Assembly: GCA_904398655.1 (NCBI GenBank)
Contig: CAJFPF010000055.1
Location: 31,637 to 95,636 of the forward strand
DNA from: an uncultured Anaerotruncus sp.
GTDB lineage: Bacteria; Bacillota; Clostridia; Oscillospirales; Ruminococcaceae
Length of the DNA stretch: 64,000 nt
Direction: 5' to 3'
Shown: piece after piece, positions 1 through 9,166 of the stretch
Position numbering within the stretch: position 1 is the first letter of the stretch
Layout of the letters: each line of letters starts with the position of its first letter
The notes under the pieces: model-generated
Database searches by the model: none
What the model saw: the letters and a program-made list of their open reading frames with translations, nothing else
What the model was told of the DNA's origin: nothing
Program-made: the position numbers and the translations under genes

Positions 1-2
1 AA

Positions 3-74
3 GCACTGATCCAAGCTGCCAAACAGGTGCAATTGGATACCATCTATTTTTTGACGGGAAAGGAGGCGGAGTGA
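3..74 (+). CDS. C-terminal fragment of M16-family peptidase-like protein (YfmF-like), truncated by window edge
   Basis: Open frame from window start: ALIQAAKQVQLDTIYFLTGKEAE*, directly before a yfmH-like M16 gene; yfmF-yfmH pairing is common in Firmicutes. Confidence 0.55.
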   Translation, partial: ALIQAAKQVQLDTIYFLTGKEAE

Positions 75-75
75 G

Positions 76-1362
76 ATGGAAAAAACAGTCATTCGCTCCC
101 AGCGCATAGGAGAGGAGATGGTGCGGATCAAGCACCCCTCCGGATTGACGATGCTGCTCTGCCCCATGAAAGGTTTTTCCACAGCCTATGCCACTTTCAC
201 AGCGAAGGTGGGCAGTGTGGATGTGAGCTTCAAAACCCAGGATGATTCAGATTTTGTGGATGTACCGGAGGGCGTTGCCCATTTTTTGGAGCACAAAATG
301 TTTGAAAAACCGGAGGGGGATGCCTTTGCGGCCTATGCAAAGACAGGAGCCTCTGCGAATGCGTTCACTTCTTTTGACAAGACTTCCTATTTGTTCTCCT
401 GTACCGACCACTTTGAGGAGTCGCTGGAGATCCTGTTGGATCTGGCCCGCCGCCCCTATTTTACGCCGGCCTCTGTGGCAAAAGAGCAGGGGATTATTGG
501 CCAGGAGATCCGAATGTATGATGACGATCCCGATTGGCGTGTATTCTTTAATTTGCTAGGGGCGCTCTATCAAAAGCATCCTGTACACATTGATATTGCG
601 GGAACCGTGGAATCGATTTCCCAAATTGATGCGCCGCTGCTCTACCGGTGCCACAGAACTTTCTACAATTTGAACAATATGGTGCTCTGTGTGGCGGGCA
701 ATTTCACAATAGAACAGGTGCTTCAGGCAGTGGACAAGGTGGTAAAACCGGATGAAAAACCGGTGGAGATCACTTCTCGCACGGTGGAAGAACCTGAAGA
801 GGTAGCCCAGAAACTGGTGGAACAGCGCCTCTCGGTGGCGACGCCGCTGTTCCAATTTGGGTTTAAGGGCCGCTCGGAAGGCCCCGCTGACAACTTCCGG
901 CATCAGATCTGGGACGAGATGCTCTGTGAATTGATTGCTGGGGAGGCCAGCCCCCTCTACCGCCGGATGTATGATGCGGGGATTATCAATGCCACCTTTG
1001 GCAGTGAGGTGATGGTCGGCCGGGATTATTTGTGCACCATCTTCTCTGGGGAAAGCCGTCAACCGGAGCAGGTGGCCCAAGAGATCCAAAGAGAAATAGA
1101 GCGTCTGACCCGGGAGGGGATCGATCGGGAGATGTTTGAGCTGGTGCGCCGCGCCACCTATGGGCGGTATATCGGGATTTTTGGCCGCACCGACGCAGTG
1201 GCGGGAATTATGTCCTCGGCGTATCTGGCGGGTGTGGAGGACCCCTATTCTATTTTGGATATTGTGGCCGATACAACTTTGGAAGAGTTACAGGAGCGTT
1301 TGAAGAACTCCTTTGATACAGAGCGCTGTGCCCTATCAATTGTACGGCCGGTGGAGGGCTGA
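76..1362 (+). CDS. yfmH: M16-family zinc peptidase-like protein (YfmH-like)
   Basis: HFLEH (HxxEH) inverzincin motif, M16 architecture; SD aaaggaggcgg upstream. Confidence 0.85.
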   Translation: MEKTVIRSQRIGEEMVRIKHPSGLTMLLCPMKGFSTAYATFTAKVGSVDVSFKTQDDSDFVDVPEGVAHFLEHKMFEKPEGDAFAAYAKTGASANAFTSFDKTSYLFSCTDHFEESLEILLDLARRPYFTPASVAKEQGIIGQEIRMYDDDPDWRVFFNLLGALYQKHPVHIDIAGTVESISQIDAPLLYRCHRTFYNLNNMVLCVAGNFTIEQVLQAVDKVVKPDEKPVEITSRTVEEPEEVAQKLVEQRLSVATPLFQFGFKGRSEGPADNFRHQIWDEMLCELIAGEASPLYRRMYDAGIINATFGSEVMVGRDYLCTIFSGESRQPEQVAQEIQREIERLTREGIDREMFELVRRATYGRYIGIFGRTDAVAGIMSSAYLAGVEDPYSILDIVADTTLEELQERLKNSFDTERCALSIVRPVEG

Positions 1363-1395
1363 TGGTAGCAAAAAGGTAGGGAAGGAGTTTTATCA

Positions 1396-2520
1396 ATGCA
1401 TGTGGTACAGACCATTTCTTTTCCAGGACTGGGGATCGCTCCTTTCGAATTGGATAGAGTGGCGTTCACTTTATTTGGCAAACCGATCTACTGGTACGGG
1501 ATCCTGATTGCAGCTGCCTTTTTAGCGGCCATCTTCTATATCCTAAAACGCTGCAGGCTGTTTGGCTTGGACAGCGACCGGGCGATGGATGTCATTTTTG
1601 GTGCAGTAATTTTGGGGATTATTGGTGCCCGCGCCTACTATGTCATCTTTTCTTGGGAAGATTACAAGGATCATCTTCTGGATATTTTCAAAATCTGGAA
1701 TGGCGGAATTGCGATCTATGGCGGTATCATCGGCGGCGTCATTGGCGGCTGGATCGTCTGTAGATTCCGAAAACTGCCCTTCTTGCCCATGGCAGATGTT
1801 TCTCTCACCGGCGTCATCTTAGCCCAGGCCATTGGCCGATGGGGAAACTTCGTCAATGTGGAGGCGTTTGGACGGGTCACTGATTTACCCTGGAGAATGA
1901 GCTCCCCCCAAGCTGCTCAGTATTTGCTGAATACCCAACAGATCAGCCCGGATACCGCTTCACAAATTTCCAGCGGAGTTCTGGGTGTACATCCCACATT
2001 TTTCTATGAATCGGTATGGTGCCTGTTGGGATTTGTGCTTCTGGCTTGGCTGACCAGGCGCCGCAAATTTGATGGACAGCTCTCGTTGGTTTATTGTGCC
2101 TGGTATGGGGCAGGGCGTTCCGTAATCGAAGGTTTACGCACCGATAGCCTTTATCTGGGCGATATCCGCGTTTCTCAGGCCCTTGCTCTGGTTCTGGTGG
2201 TGGTTTCGATTGTTCTATTGATTCGGAACTTCTCCCGAATCCAAAGAGATGATGATTACATGCATCCGCATTTATATGTGGAGACTCCAGAGGGGCAGGC
2301 GGTGCTCAATGGGACTTCCCCTTCTGTGGAGGAGGTACCATTGAATGAATCAGAGCCGCCTCTGGAGGGTGAAGAAATTTCTCCGATGGAAGCAGAATCC
2401 AATCCATCCGGGCAGGATGGAGAGGGTGAGGAGGGGCTCTCTCTTTCTTCTAGCGAGGAGAACAGGCCTTTAGATTGCATAAGCGACTCGGAAGAAGAGG
2501 CAGACAGCCCAAAGAATTGA
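1396..2520 (+). CDS. lgt: Prolipoprotein diacylglyceryl transferase
   Basis: GGIAIYGGIIGG and GRWGNFVNVEAFG motifs typical of Lgt, multiple TM segments; acidic low-complexity C-terminal tail. Confidence 0.95.
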   Translation: MHVVQTISFPGLGIAPFELDRVAFTLFGKPIYWYGILIAAAFLAAIFYILKRCRLFGLDSDRAMDVIFGAVILGIIGARAYYVIFSWEDYKDHLLDIFKIWNGGIAIYGGIIGGVIGGWIVCRFRKLPFLPMADVSLTGVILAQAIGRWGNFVNVEAFGRVTDLPWRMSSPQAAQYLLNTQQISPDTASQISSGVLGVHPTFFYESVWCLLGFVLLAWLTRRRKFDGQLSLVYCAWYGAGRSVIEGLRTDSLYLGDIRVSQALALVLVVVSIVLLIRNFSRIQRDDDYMHPHLYVETPEGQAVLNGTSPSVEEVPLNESEPPLEGEEISPMEAESNPSGQDGEGEEGLSLSSSEENRPLDCISDSEEEADSPKN

Positions 2521-2548
2521 GAAACGGTTGGAAAACTGCAACAGAGGG

Positions 2549-2577
2549 TTGACAGGCTCTTCTCCGTATGTTAAAAT
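2549..2577 (+). promoter_or_regulatory. Sigma-A-type promoter for rplU operon
   Basis: TTGACA - 17 nt - TAAAAT. Confidence 0.6.
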
Positions 2578-2582
2578 GATTT

Positions 2583-2655
2583 ACGCCGCATGTTTCGGGC
2601 TAGAAGTGTGCCCAAAAGGTGCCGCCTGGGAGCAGCGAGTCTAGAGAAATGAGGA
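2583..2655 (+). ncRNA. Candidate ribosomal protein L21 leader (structured 5' UTR)
   Basis: About 75-nt GC-rich leader between promoter and rplU; L21 leaders are known at this position in Firmicutes; covariance not tested. Confidence 0.4.
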
Positions 2656-2661
2656 AACGCT

Positions 2662-2973
2662 ATGTACGCAGTGATCGTGACCGGCGGAAAACAGTATCGC
2701 GTCAGCGAAGGCGATGTTGTTTTCATCGAAAAGCTGGATGCCGAAGTCGACTCGACCGTAAAGTTTGATCAGGTTCTGGCCGTTGGCAAGGAGGACGGTG
2801 TGGTAGTGGGCGCTCCTAACGTGGAGGGTGCTGTGGTTACCGGTAAAGTTCTCAAGAACGGCAAGGCCAAGAAGATCACCGTCTTCACCTATCGTCCCAA
2901 GAAGGGTTCCGCTCGCAAGATGGGCCATCGGCAGCCCTATACCAAGGTGGAGATTCAGTCGATCCAGGCTTAA
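2662..2973 (+). CDS. rplU: 50S ribosomal protein L21
   Basis: [18 protein letters not shown]...; adjacent to L27. Confidence 0.98.
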   Translation: MYAVIVTGGKQYRVSEGDVVFIEKLDAEVDSTVKFDQVLAVGKEDGVVVGAPNVEGAVVTGKVLKNGKAKKITVFTYRPKKGSARKMGHRQPYTKVEIQSIQA

Positions 2974-3005
2974 GGATTTAACGAAGAAAGCAGAGGTGTT
3001 TTTCA

Positions 3006-3263
3006 ATGGCACATAAGAAAGGCGTAGGTTCTACTAAGAACGGTCGTGATTCTGAATCCAAACGGCTGGGCGTCAAACGCGCGGACGGGCAGTTTGTCCT
3101 GGCGGGCAACATCCTGGTTCGGCAGCGCGGCACCCACATCCATCCGGGCACCAATGTGGGCAAGGGCTCTGATGACACCCTGTTCGCTCTTGTGGACGGC
3201 AGAGTGAAATTTGAGCGTATGGACCGTGACCGCAAGAAGGTTTCGGTTACCCCCATTCAGTAA
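3006..3263 (+). CDS. rpmA: 50S ribosomal protein L27 (no N-terminal extension)
   Basis: [43 protein letters not shown]. Confidence 0.98.
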   Translation: MAHKKGVGSTKNGRDSESKRLGVKRADGQFVLAGNILVRQRGTHIHPGTNVGKGSDDTLFALVDGRVKFERMDRDRKKVSVTPIQ

Positions 3264-3270
3264 TGTAGTT

Positions 3271-3305
3271 AAAAATCCCGAGTGGAGCCACTCGGGATTT
3301 TTCTT
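3271..3305 (+). terminator. Rho-independent terminator after rpmA
   Basis: AAATCCCGAGTG-GAGC-CACTCGGGATTTTT. Confidence 0.85.
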
Positions 3306-3343
3306 TTCTGGAAGCGGAAAACAGGAAGAGTTAGGTGAGTGCG

Positions 3344-4618
3344 ATGTTTGTAGATAAAGCGAGGATCCGCATCAAAGCAGGGGATGGCGGTAATGGCGCG
3401 GTGGCTTTTCACCGGGAAAAGTTTGTCGCCGCTGGAGGACCGGACGGCGGAGACGGTGGGCGCGGTGGAAATGTGGTGTTTCAGGCGGATACCAATTTGT
3501 CCACACTGGTGGATTTTAAATATAAGAAGCGCTACTTTGCGGAAAACGGAAAAAATGGATCAGGCAACCGCTGTAAAGGGAAGAATGGCGCGGATCTCGT
3601 GATTCGGGTTCCCAAGGGAACTGTGGTGCGGGAAGCCGAAACGGGGCGTGTTATGGCGGACCTCTCCACAGAGGAACCGGTGATGGTGGCCAAGGGGGGC
3701 AATGGCGGCTGGGGAAACAGCCATTTTGCTACTCCTACCCGACAGGTTCCCCGGTTCTCCAAGCCTGGCATGCCGGGAGAGGAGTTCGAGGTGGAGCTGG
3801 AGCTAAAACTGTTGGCGGATGTGGGGCTGGTGGGGTTCCCCAATGTGGGAAAATCGACCTTGATCTCAATGGTCAGCGCCGCGAAACCGGAGATTGCCAA
3901 CTACCATTTCACCACTTTGACCCCTGTGTTGGGTGTGGTGCGTGTGGAGGAAGGAAAATCCTTTGTGATGGCGGATATCCCCGGCCTGATCGAAGGGGCC
4001 AGTGAGGGGGCCGGTTTGGGGCACGAATTTTTGCGCCATGTGGAGCGCTGCCGCTTGGTACTGCATGTGGTGGATGTCTCTGGAATTGAAGGAAGGGACC
4101 CCATAGAGGACTTCCAGACCATTCAGCAGGAACTGGAACGATTCAATCCGGAACTGGCCTCCCGTCCCCAGATTGTGGCCGCCAACAAGTGTGATTTAGC
4201 AGAGGCGGATCAGGTGGAGCGTTTTTGTGCCTTTGTTCAGAAACATGGGTATGAGGTATATCGGATCTCCGCTGCCACCCACAATGGTTTGGAACCGCTG
4301 GTCTATGGGGTGAGTCGTCTGTTGGATACCCTTCCGCCCATCCGGATCTATGAAGTGGAAGCGCCTGCGCCAGCGGACCTCTCCAGGTTCTCTCGGAATG
4401 TCTTTGACATCCAACAGGAGGAAAATGGGACCTATGTGGTGGAAGCAGATTGGTTGAAGCCGGCTCTTGGTTTGGTTAATCTGGAGGACGAGGAGAGCCT
4501 CATGTATTTTCAGCGGGTTTTGCGGGAGAGTGGAGTGATCGACCGTTTGGAAGAAATGGGGATCCAGGAGGGAGATACCGTCCGGATTTTGAATTTTGAA
4601 TTTGAGTATATCCGTTGA
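3344..4618 (+). CDS. obgE: Obg-family GTPase
   Basis: MFVDKARIRIKAGDGGNGAVAFHREKF, GFPNVGKSTL, C-terminal OCT domain; SD AGGTGA supports ATG at 3344. Confidence 0.97.
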   Translation: MFVDKARIRIKAGDGGNGAVAFHREKFVAAGGPDGGDGGRGGNVVFQADTNLSTLVDFKYKKRYFAENGKNGSGNRCKGKNGADLVIRVPKGTVVREAETGRVMADLSTEEPVMVAKGGNGGWGNSHFATPTRQVPRFSKPGMPGEEFEVELELKLLADVGLVGFPNVGKSTLISMVSAAKPEIANYHFTTLTPVLGVVRVEEGKSFVMADIPGLIEGASEGAGLGHEFLRHVERCRLVLHVVDVSGIEGRDPIEDFQTIQQELERFNPELASRPQIVAANKCDLAEADQVERFCAFVQKHGYEVYRISAATHNGLEPLVYGVSRLLDTLPPIRIYEVEAPAPADLSRFSRNVFDIQQEENGTYVVEADWLKPALGLVNLEDEESLMYFQRVLRESGVIDRLEEMGIQEGDTVRILNFEFEYIR

Positions 4619-4633
4619 TGAGGAGGGATTGAT

Positions 4634-5020
4634 TTGACAGAACAGGAAAATCCAAACCTCTATAGTCCCTTGGCGCTAGCTTTTTTGGGGGACGCAGTCT
4701 ATGAATTGTGTGCCCGGGAATATGTGGTTGCGCAAGGGAATCTTCCTGTGGGCGAACTGCATCAGCGAGTGGTCGCAATGGTGAACGCGGGCGCGCAGTC
4801 CACCGCCTTAGAGAAGTTGTTGCCCTCTTTGACCTCAGAGGAGCTGGCAGTCTTTAAGCGGGGGAGGAATGCCAGTTCCTCTAGTGTCCCCAAACATGCA
4901 GAGATTGCGGATTACCGCCGCGCCACCGGTGTAGAAGCATTATTTGGTTACCTTTTCTTAAAAGGGGAGCATCAACGCCTAAAACAGCTTTTCCTACAGA
5001 TGAATCATTCGGCGGAATAG
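4634..5020 (+). CDS. mrnC: Mini-ribonuclease 3
   Basis: ALAFLGDAVYELCAREYVV, RGRNAS...KHA motif; TTG start. Confidence 0.9.
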   Translation: MTEQENPNLYSPLALAFLGDAVYELCAREYVVAQGNLPVGELHQRVVAMVNAGAQSTALEKLLPSLTSEELAVFKRGRNASSSSVPKHAEIADYRRATGVEALFGYLFLKGEHQRLKQLFLQMNHSAE

Positions 5021-5152
5021 TCTTTGCGGATATCTATCCGGATGAGTTTCGTCGGATCTAGATCCTGTTGTCGAGGAGAGCCCCAGGACTTTTCAAATAT
5101 TGTTTTCCATGGTATCATAAAGAAAAGCCTATGCAATAGAGGAGGAAATGCT

Positions 5153-6163
5153 GTGGGAACTGTTACTTTGGGAAAAACTGGGATTACAGTCAATAAAAAT
5201 GGATTTGGCGCATTGCCGATCCAGAGAATCTCCTTGGAAGAGGCAGTAAAGCTTTTGCGAAAGGCCTATGATGGCGGCATCCGTTTTTTTGATACTGCCC
5301 GGGCTTACACCGACAGTGAGGAAAAATTGGGGGCTGCGTTTGGCGGGATGCGTCAGAAGATTTACATTGCCACCAAGACCCATGCCACCTGCGCAAAGGA
5401 GCTGTGGGAGCATCTGGAGACCAGCTTGCGCCTTTTAAAGACGGATTATGTGGATCTCTATCAGTTTCACAATCCTTCTTTTTGCCCCAAACCGGGGGAC
5501 GGTACGGGGCTTTATGAAGCCGCTTTGGAGGCAAAAGCCCAAGGAAAGATCCGGCATATTGGGATTACAGAACATCGGGCGGAGATCGCCCGAGAAGCCA
5601 TCGAGTCTGGGCTCTATGAAACTCTCCAGTTCCCACTGAACTACCTGTCCTCTTCTGGGGACGAGGAGTTGGCAGAGCTTTGCAAAAAACACGGGATGGG
5701 ATTTTTAGCGATGAAATCGCTCTCCGGAGGTCTGATCACCAATTCGGCGGCCGCTTATGCCTATCTGGATCAGTTTGACCAGGTACTTCCTATCTGGGGG
5801 GTACAGCGGGAGTCTGAATTGGACGAGTTCCTTTCCTATGTGGAGCATCCACCTGTGCTAAATGCAGAGTTACAGAAGGTGATCGATCAGGATCGCAAGG
5901 AGTTGACAGGAGACTTTTGCAGGGGTTGCGGTTACTGCTTACCCTGCCCGGCGGGGATCAATATTCCAGATGCCGCCCGGATGTCCCTGTTGCTTCGCCG
6001 GTCTCCTTCCGCCCAGTATTTGACACCGGAGGGACAGGCTCAGATGCGGAAGATTGAAGATTGTATCAATTGTCGTCACTGTGCGGATCATTGCCCCTAT
6101 GGTTTGGATACGCCAGCGTTGTTGCGGCGCAACTATGAGGACTATCTGACCTTCCTAAAATAG
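5153..6163 (+). CDS. Aldo/keto reductase with C-terminal 4Fe-4S ferredoxin-like domain
   Basis: AKR fold FFDTARAYTDSEEKLG; CRGCGYCLPCPAGI and CINCRHCADHCPYGL clusters; GTG start after GAGGAGG. Confidence 0.85.
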   Translation: MGTVTLGKTGITVNKNGFGALPIQRISLEEAVKLLRKAYDGGIRFFDTARAYTDSEEKLGAAFGGMRQKIYIATKTHATCAKELWEHLETSLRLLKTDYVDLYQFHNPSFCPKPGDGTGLYEAALEAKAQGKIRHIGITEHRAEIAREAIESGLYETLQFPLNYLSSSGDEELAELCKKHGMGFLAMKSLSGGLITNSAAAYAYLDQFDQVLPIWGVQRESELDEFLSYVEHPPVLNAELQKVIDQDRKELTGDFCRGCGYCLPCPAGINIPDAARMSLLLRRSPSAQYLTPEGQAQMRKIEDCINCRHCADHCPYGLDTPALLRRNYEDYLTFLK

Positions 6164-6168
6164 AAGGA

Positions 6169-6212
6169 AAAAACACCCCGCTCCTTTTGTTCAAAAGGGG
6201 TGGGGTGTTTTC
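6169..6212. terminator. Bidirectional terminator
   Basis: AAAACACCCCgCTCCTTTT-gttc-AAAAGGGGtGGGGTGTTTT between convergent genes. Confidence 0.8.
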
Positions 6213-6218
6213 GATTGG

Positions 6219-6386
6219 TCAATGTCCACAATCGGTATATTCAGAGGTGGCTTTTTTAGAGGAAGTGCGTTTCTGACGGGAAGAATGACTGCCTTTAGAA
6301 GGCTGCGCAGTGGAATTCTCTAGGCTATTCTGCGTCTGGTTGATATAGTCCGGCGCAGGGGTACTGGTCTTTTTTTCCTGTTTCAC
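6219..6386 (-). CDS. Small hypothetical protein, 55 aa, Ser/Thr/Lys/Gln-rich
   Basis: GTG start 5 nt after AGAGGTGATTTC SD; MKQEKKTSTPAPDYINQTQNSLENSTAQPSKGSHSSRQKRTSSKKATSEYTDCGH*; stop abuts terminator; absent from ORF track. Confidence 0.55.
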   Translation of the reverse strand: MKQEKKTSTPAPDYINQTQNSLENSTAQPSKGSHSSRQKRTSSKKATSEYTDCGH

Positions 6387-6518
6387 GAAATCACCTCTTT
6401 TCTAAGTCGGAAGGGTGTTTTTAGTATGGGATTTCAAAAAGAGAATATGCAATCAGAGAAATGATTTTATAGGAATGGAAAAATTTTGCTATTTTTTTGT
6501 AAAATTAAGGGGATGGGG

Positions 6519-6546
6519 TTGACAAATTATACTTTTAAGGTATAAT
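6519..6546 (+). promoter_or_regulatory. Promoter with overlapping 23-bp inverted repeat (candidate PerR/Fur-family operator) of reverse rubrerythrin
   Basis: TTGACA-16-TATAAT; AATTATAC-N7-GTATAATT at 6525-6547. Confidence 0.6.
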
Positions 6547-6590
6547 TAAAGAGGATCGTTGAAACCCAATTCAAAAGGAGGATGTTTGTG

Positions 6591-7139
6591 ATGAAAAAGT
6601 TTGTTTGCACTGTTTGCGGATATGTTTACGAGGGCGAGCACGCTCCTGAGTTTTGCCCTCAGTGCAAGGCTCCGGCCTCTAAATTTGTGGAGCAGACCAG
6701 CCAAGAGATGAGCTGGGCGGATGAGCATCGCATCGGTGTGGCCGAGGGCGTTGACGCTGAGATCCTCGAAGGCCTGCGTCAAAACTTCACTGGCGAGTGC
6801 ACCGAGGTTGGTATGTATCTGGCGATGGCCCGTCAGGCCCATCGTGAAGGCTATCCTGAAGTCGGCCTGTACTATGAGAAAGCCGCTTGGGAAGAGGCCG
6901 AGCATGCTGCTAAGTTTGCAGAGCTGCTGGGTGAGTGTGTCACCTCCAGCACCAAGAAGAATCTGGAACTGCGGGTTGCCGCGGAAAACGGCGCTTGCGA
7001 TGGCAAGAAGAAACTGGCCACCCGCGCCAAAGAGCTGGGCCTGGATGCGATCCATGACACTGTTCATGAGATGGCGAAAGACGAGGCCCGTCATGGTTGC
7101 GCTTTCCAGGGCCTGCTGAATCGCTATTTCGGCAAATAA
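6591..7139 (+). CDS. Reverse rubrerythrin (N-terminal rubredoxin domain + diiron four-helix domain)
   Basis: N-terminal [10 protein letters not shown]...FCPQC rubredoxin site, then [13 protein letters not shown] and EEAEHA/DEARH diiron ligands. Confidence 0.93.
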   Translation: MKKFVCTVCGYVYEGEHAPEFCPQCKAPASKFVEQTSQEMSWADEHRIGVAEGVDAEILEGLRQNFTGECTEVGMYLAMARQAHREGYPEVGLYYEKAAWEEAEHAAKFAELLGECVTSSTKKNLELRVAAENGACDGKKKLATRAKELGLDAIHDTVHEMAKDEARHGCAFQGLLNRYFGK

Positions 7140-7153
7140 TCTCTCTCCTTTTC

Positions 7154-7211
7154 AATTATAAAAGAAGTGGCGCGGAGCAGTTTACTGCTCCGCGCCACTT
7201 CTTTTATAATT
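7154..7211. terminator. Long bidirectional terminator, 27-bp perfect stem
   Basis: AATTATAAAAGAAGTGGCGCGGAGCAG-TTTA-CTGCTCCGCGCCACTTCTTTTATAATT between convergent genes. Confidence 0.9.
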
Positions 7212-8575
7212 CAATGATTCTCTAAAAGCAAATGGGCGCATTTGTAGATGTCTCCACAGCCCAATGTGAGCACAAGGTCTCCTGGTTCAGCATGAGAGCG
7301 CACATATGACGCAATCTCTGCAAATGTGGGGAACCAAACGGCGCCGGGAATCTTTTCTGCCAGCTGGCTGGCATAGACCCCCTCTGTATTTTTCTCCCGG
7401 GACCCCATAATTTCACTGAGCACGACCTGATCCGCCAATTGAAGTGCCTGGGCAAAATCGTTCATCAACAGTTTGGTCCGGGAGTAGGTGAAAGGCTGGA
7501 AAACCGCCCAGACTTTTTGAAAGGGGAGTTCTTGGGCTGCCCGGAGAGTTGCGGCCAATTCTGTGGGATGGTGAGCATAATCGTCCGCCACTGTAATTCC
7601 ACCAATCTCTCCTAAAATTTCAAACCGCCTTCCAGCGCCTTGAAATTGGGACAGATGTTCCTGGATCTGTGGGATCTTCGCGCCTACTTCCAAAGCAGCT
7701 ACAATTGCCGCGGTCGCATTTAAGATATTGTGCCTACCCGGCACATGGATGGTAAACTGCCCCAAGGATTTTCCCCGATGGAGCAGAGAGAAGGAAGAGG
7801 AGGCGGCTTCGTGTTGAATTTGGGCGGGGGCATAATCCAAATTGGGTTCCCACCCAAATGTGATGACCTTTTGGGACGGGAGACTTTCCACCGCTTGCAT
7901 TGCTTTGGGGTCCGAACCATTGACGATGACCACCTTAGAAGTCATCTCGGAGAAGGTCTGGAAGGAATGAATTGCATTTTCGACAGTACCGAAATAGTCC
8001 AAATGGTCATTGTCAATGTTCAAAAGCACCGCGATAGAGGGGGATAGCTTGAGAAAGTGATCCTGGAATTCGCAGGCCTCACAGGCCATCAATTGACTTT
8101 TCCCAACCCGGCCATAACCGCCGATGGAAGCCAACTTTCCGCCGATTACGGCGGTGGGATCTAAACCAGCACCGACAAGGATTTGTGTGAGCATAGCGGT
8201 AGTGGTCGTTTTGCCATGTGTTCCACAGACACAGATGCACTCCCGATACTGTTTGGAAAGCCATCCAAGCAGCTCTGCCCGCTCAATTAATGGCTTTCCG
8301 CTTTTTTTAGCGGCCAGAAGCTCCGGATTGTCGTCTAAAATGGCCGCGGTGTAGACGATAAAATCTGCATCTTGGATATTTTCTGGCTTTTGTTCCAATT
8401 GTACGGGGATCCCCAATTCGCGCTCCATCTCTATAATGCTGCCGTCATTGTTATCCGACCCTGTGATATGATATCCCCAGTCGTGAAGAATTTGGACAAG
8501 CGGGAACATTCCCGACCCGCCAATTCCAATAAAATGGATCTTTTTTGCATTTTTTAGCAGGGTTTCATCAAACAT
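7211..8575 (-). CDS. murC: UDP-N-acetylmuramate--L-alanine ligase
   Basis: IHFIGIGGSGM, GTHGKTTTTAML; internal ATG at 8575 has better SD than 8593. Confidence 0.95.
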   Translation of the reverse strand: MFDETLLKNAKKIHFIGIGGSGMFPLVQILHDWGYHITGSDNNDGSIIEMERELGIPVQLEQKPENIQDADFIVYTAAILDDNPELLAAKKSGKPLIERAELLGWLSKQYRECICVCGTHGKTTTTAMLTQILVGAGLDPTAVIGGKLASIGGYGRVGKSQLMACEACEFQDHFLKLSPSIAVLLNIDNDHLDYFGTVENAIHSFQTFSEMTSKVVIVNGSDPKAMQAVESLPSQKVITFGWEPNLDYAPAQIQHEAASSSFSLLHRGKSLGQFTIHVPGRHNILNATAAIVAALEVGAKIPQIQEHLSQFQGAGRRFEILGEIGGITVADDYAHHPTELAATLRAAQELPFQKVWAVFQPFTYSRTKLLMNDFAQALQLADQVVLSEIMGSREKNTEGVYASQLAEKIPGAVWFPTFAEIASYVRSHAEPGDLVLTLGCGDIYKCAHLLLENH

Positions 8576-8764
8576 TTCCCACACTCCAACCATGAAATTC
8601 TTCCATTTCCATCATTCCTACGCTATGTAGTATAGGCCGAAATGGTGAAAAAAGCAAGCGTCGACAGATTTTGAAGGCATAGAGATGTATAAGTATTTTT
8701 GAACTGCTGAATACTAGCGTTGATGGCTTCGTTAGTTTTACCAGCTTCAGGGAGGAAATGCAAC

Positions 8765-9085
8765 ATGCAGATTACCAATGTAAAAATCCGCCGCCTATAT
8801 CAGGATCAACGCCTGAAAGCACTGGTATCAGTGACTGTGGACGAGGCGTTGGCCATTCATGACATCAAGATTATCCAAGGACCAGAACGGCTATTTGTGG
8901 CCATGCCCAGTCGTCGGGACGAAAATGGCGTATTTCGTGATATTGCCCATCCGATTACTGCTCAGGCTCGCAACCAGTTGGAAGAGCAGATTTTACAGGC
9001 ATATCAAAATTATATTGCGGAACGCTATGGTCAGGAGTTGGAGGAGACCCCGGAAAAAGTTTCGGAAAATGTAAACCATCTGTAA
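8765..9085 (+). CDS. spoVG: Septation/sporulation protein SpoVG
   Basis: MQITNVKIRRLYQDQRLKALVSVTVDEALAIHDIKII...MPSRRDENGVFRDIAHPI. Confidence 0.96.
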   Translation: MQITNVKIRRLYQDQRLKALVSVTVDEALAIHDIKIIQGPERLFVAMPSRRDENGVFRDIAHPITAQARNQLEEQILQAYQNYIAERYGQELEETPEKVSENVNHL

Positions 9086-9166
9086 ATTTTCCTTTTCCAA
9101 AGGGAAATTGTACAAAAGCTATGTTAAAATAAAAGTCAAAAGCTCATTTCTGAGAGGATTTCACAC

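Noticed and set aside
5032-5045. Short inverted repeat CGGATA-tc-TATCCG after mrnC
   Set aside because: Only 6-bp arms with no U-tract or associated promoter; likely chance
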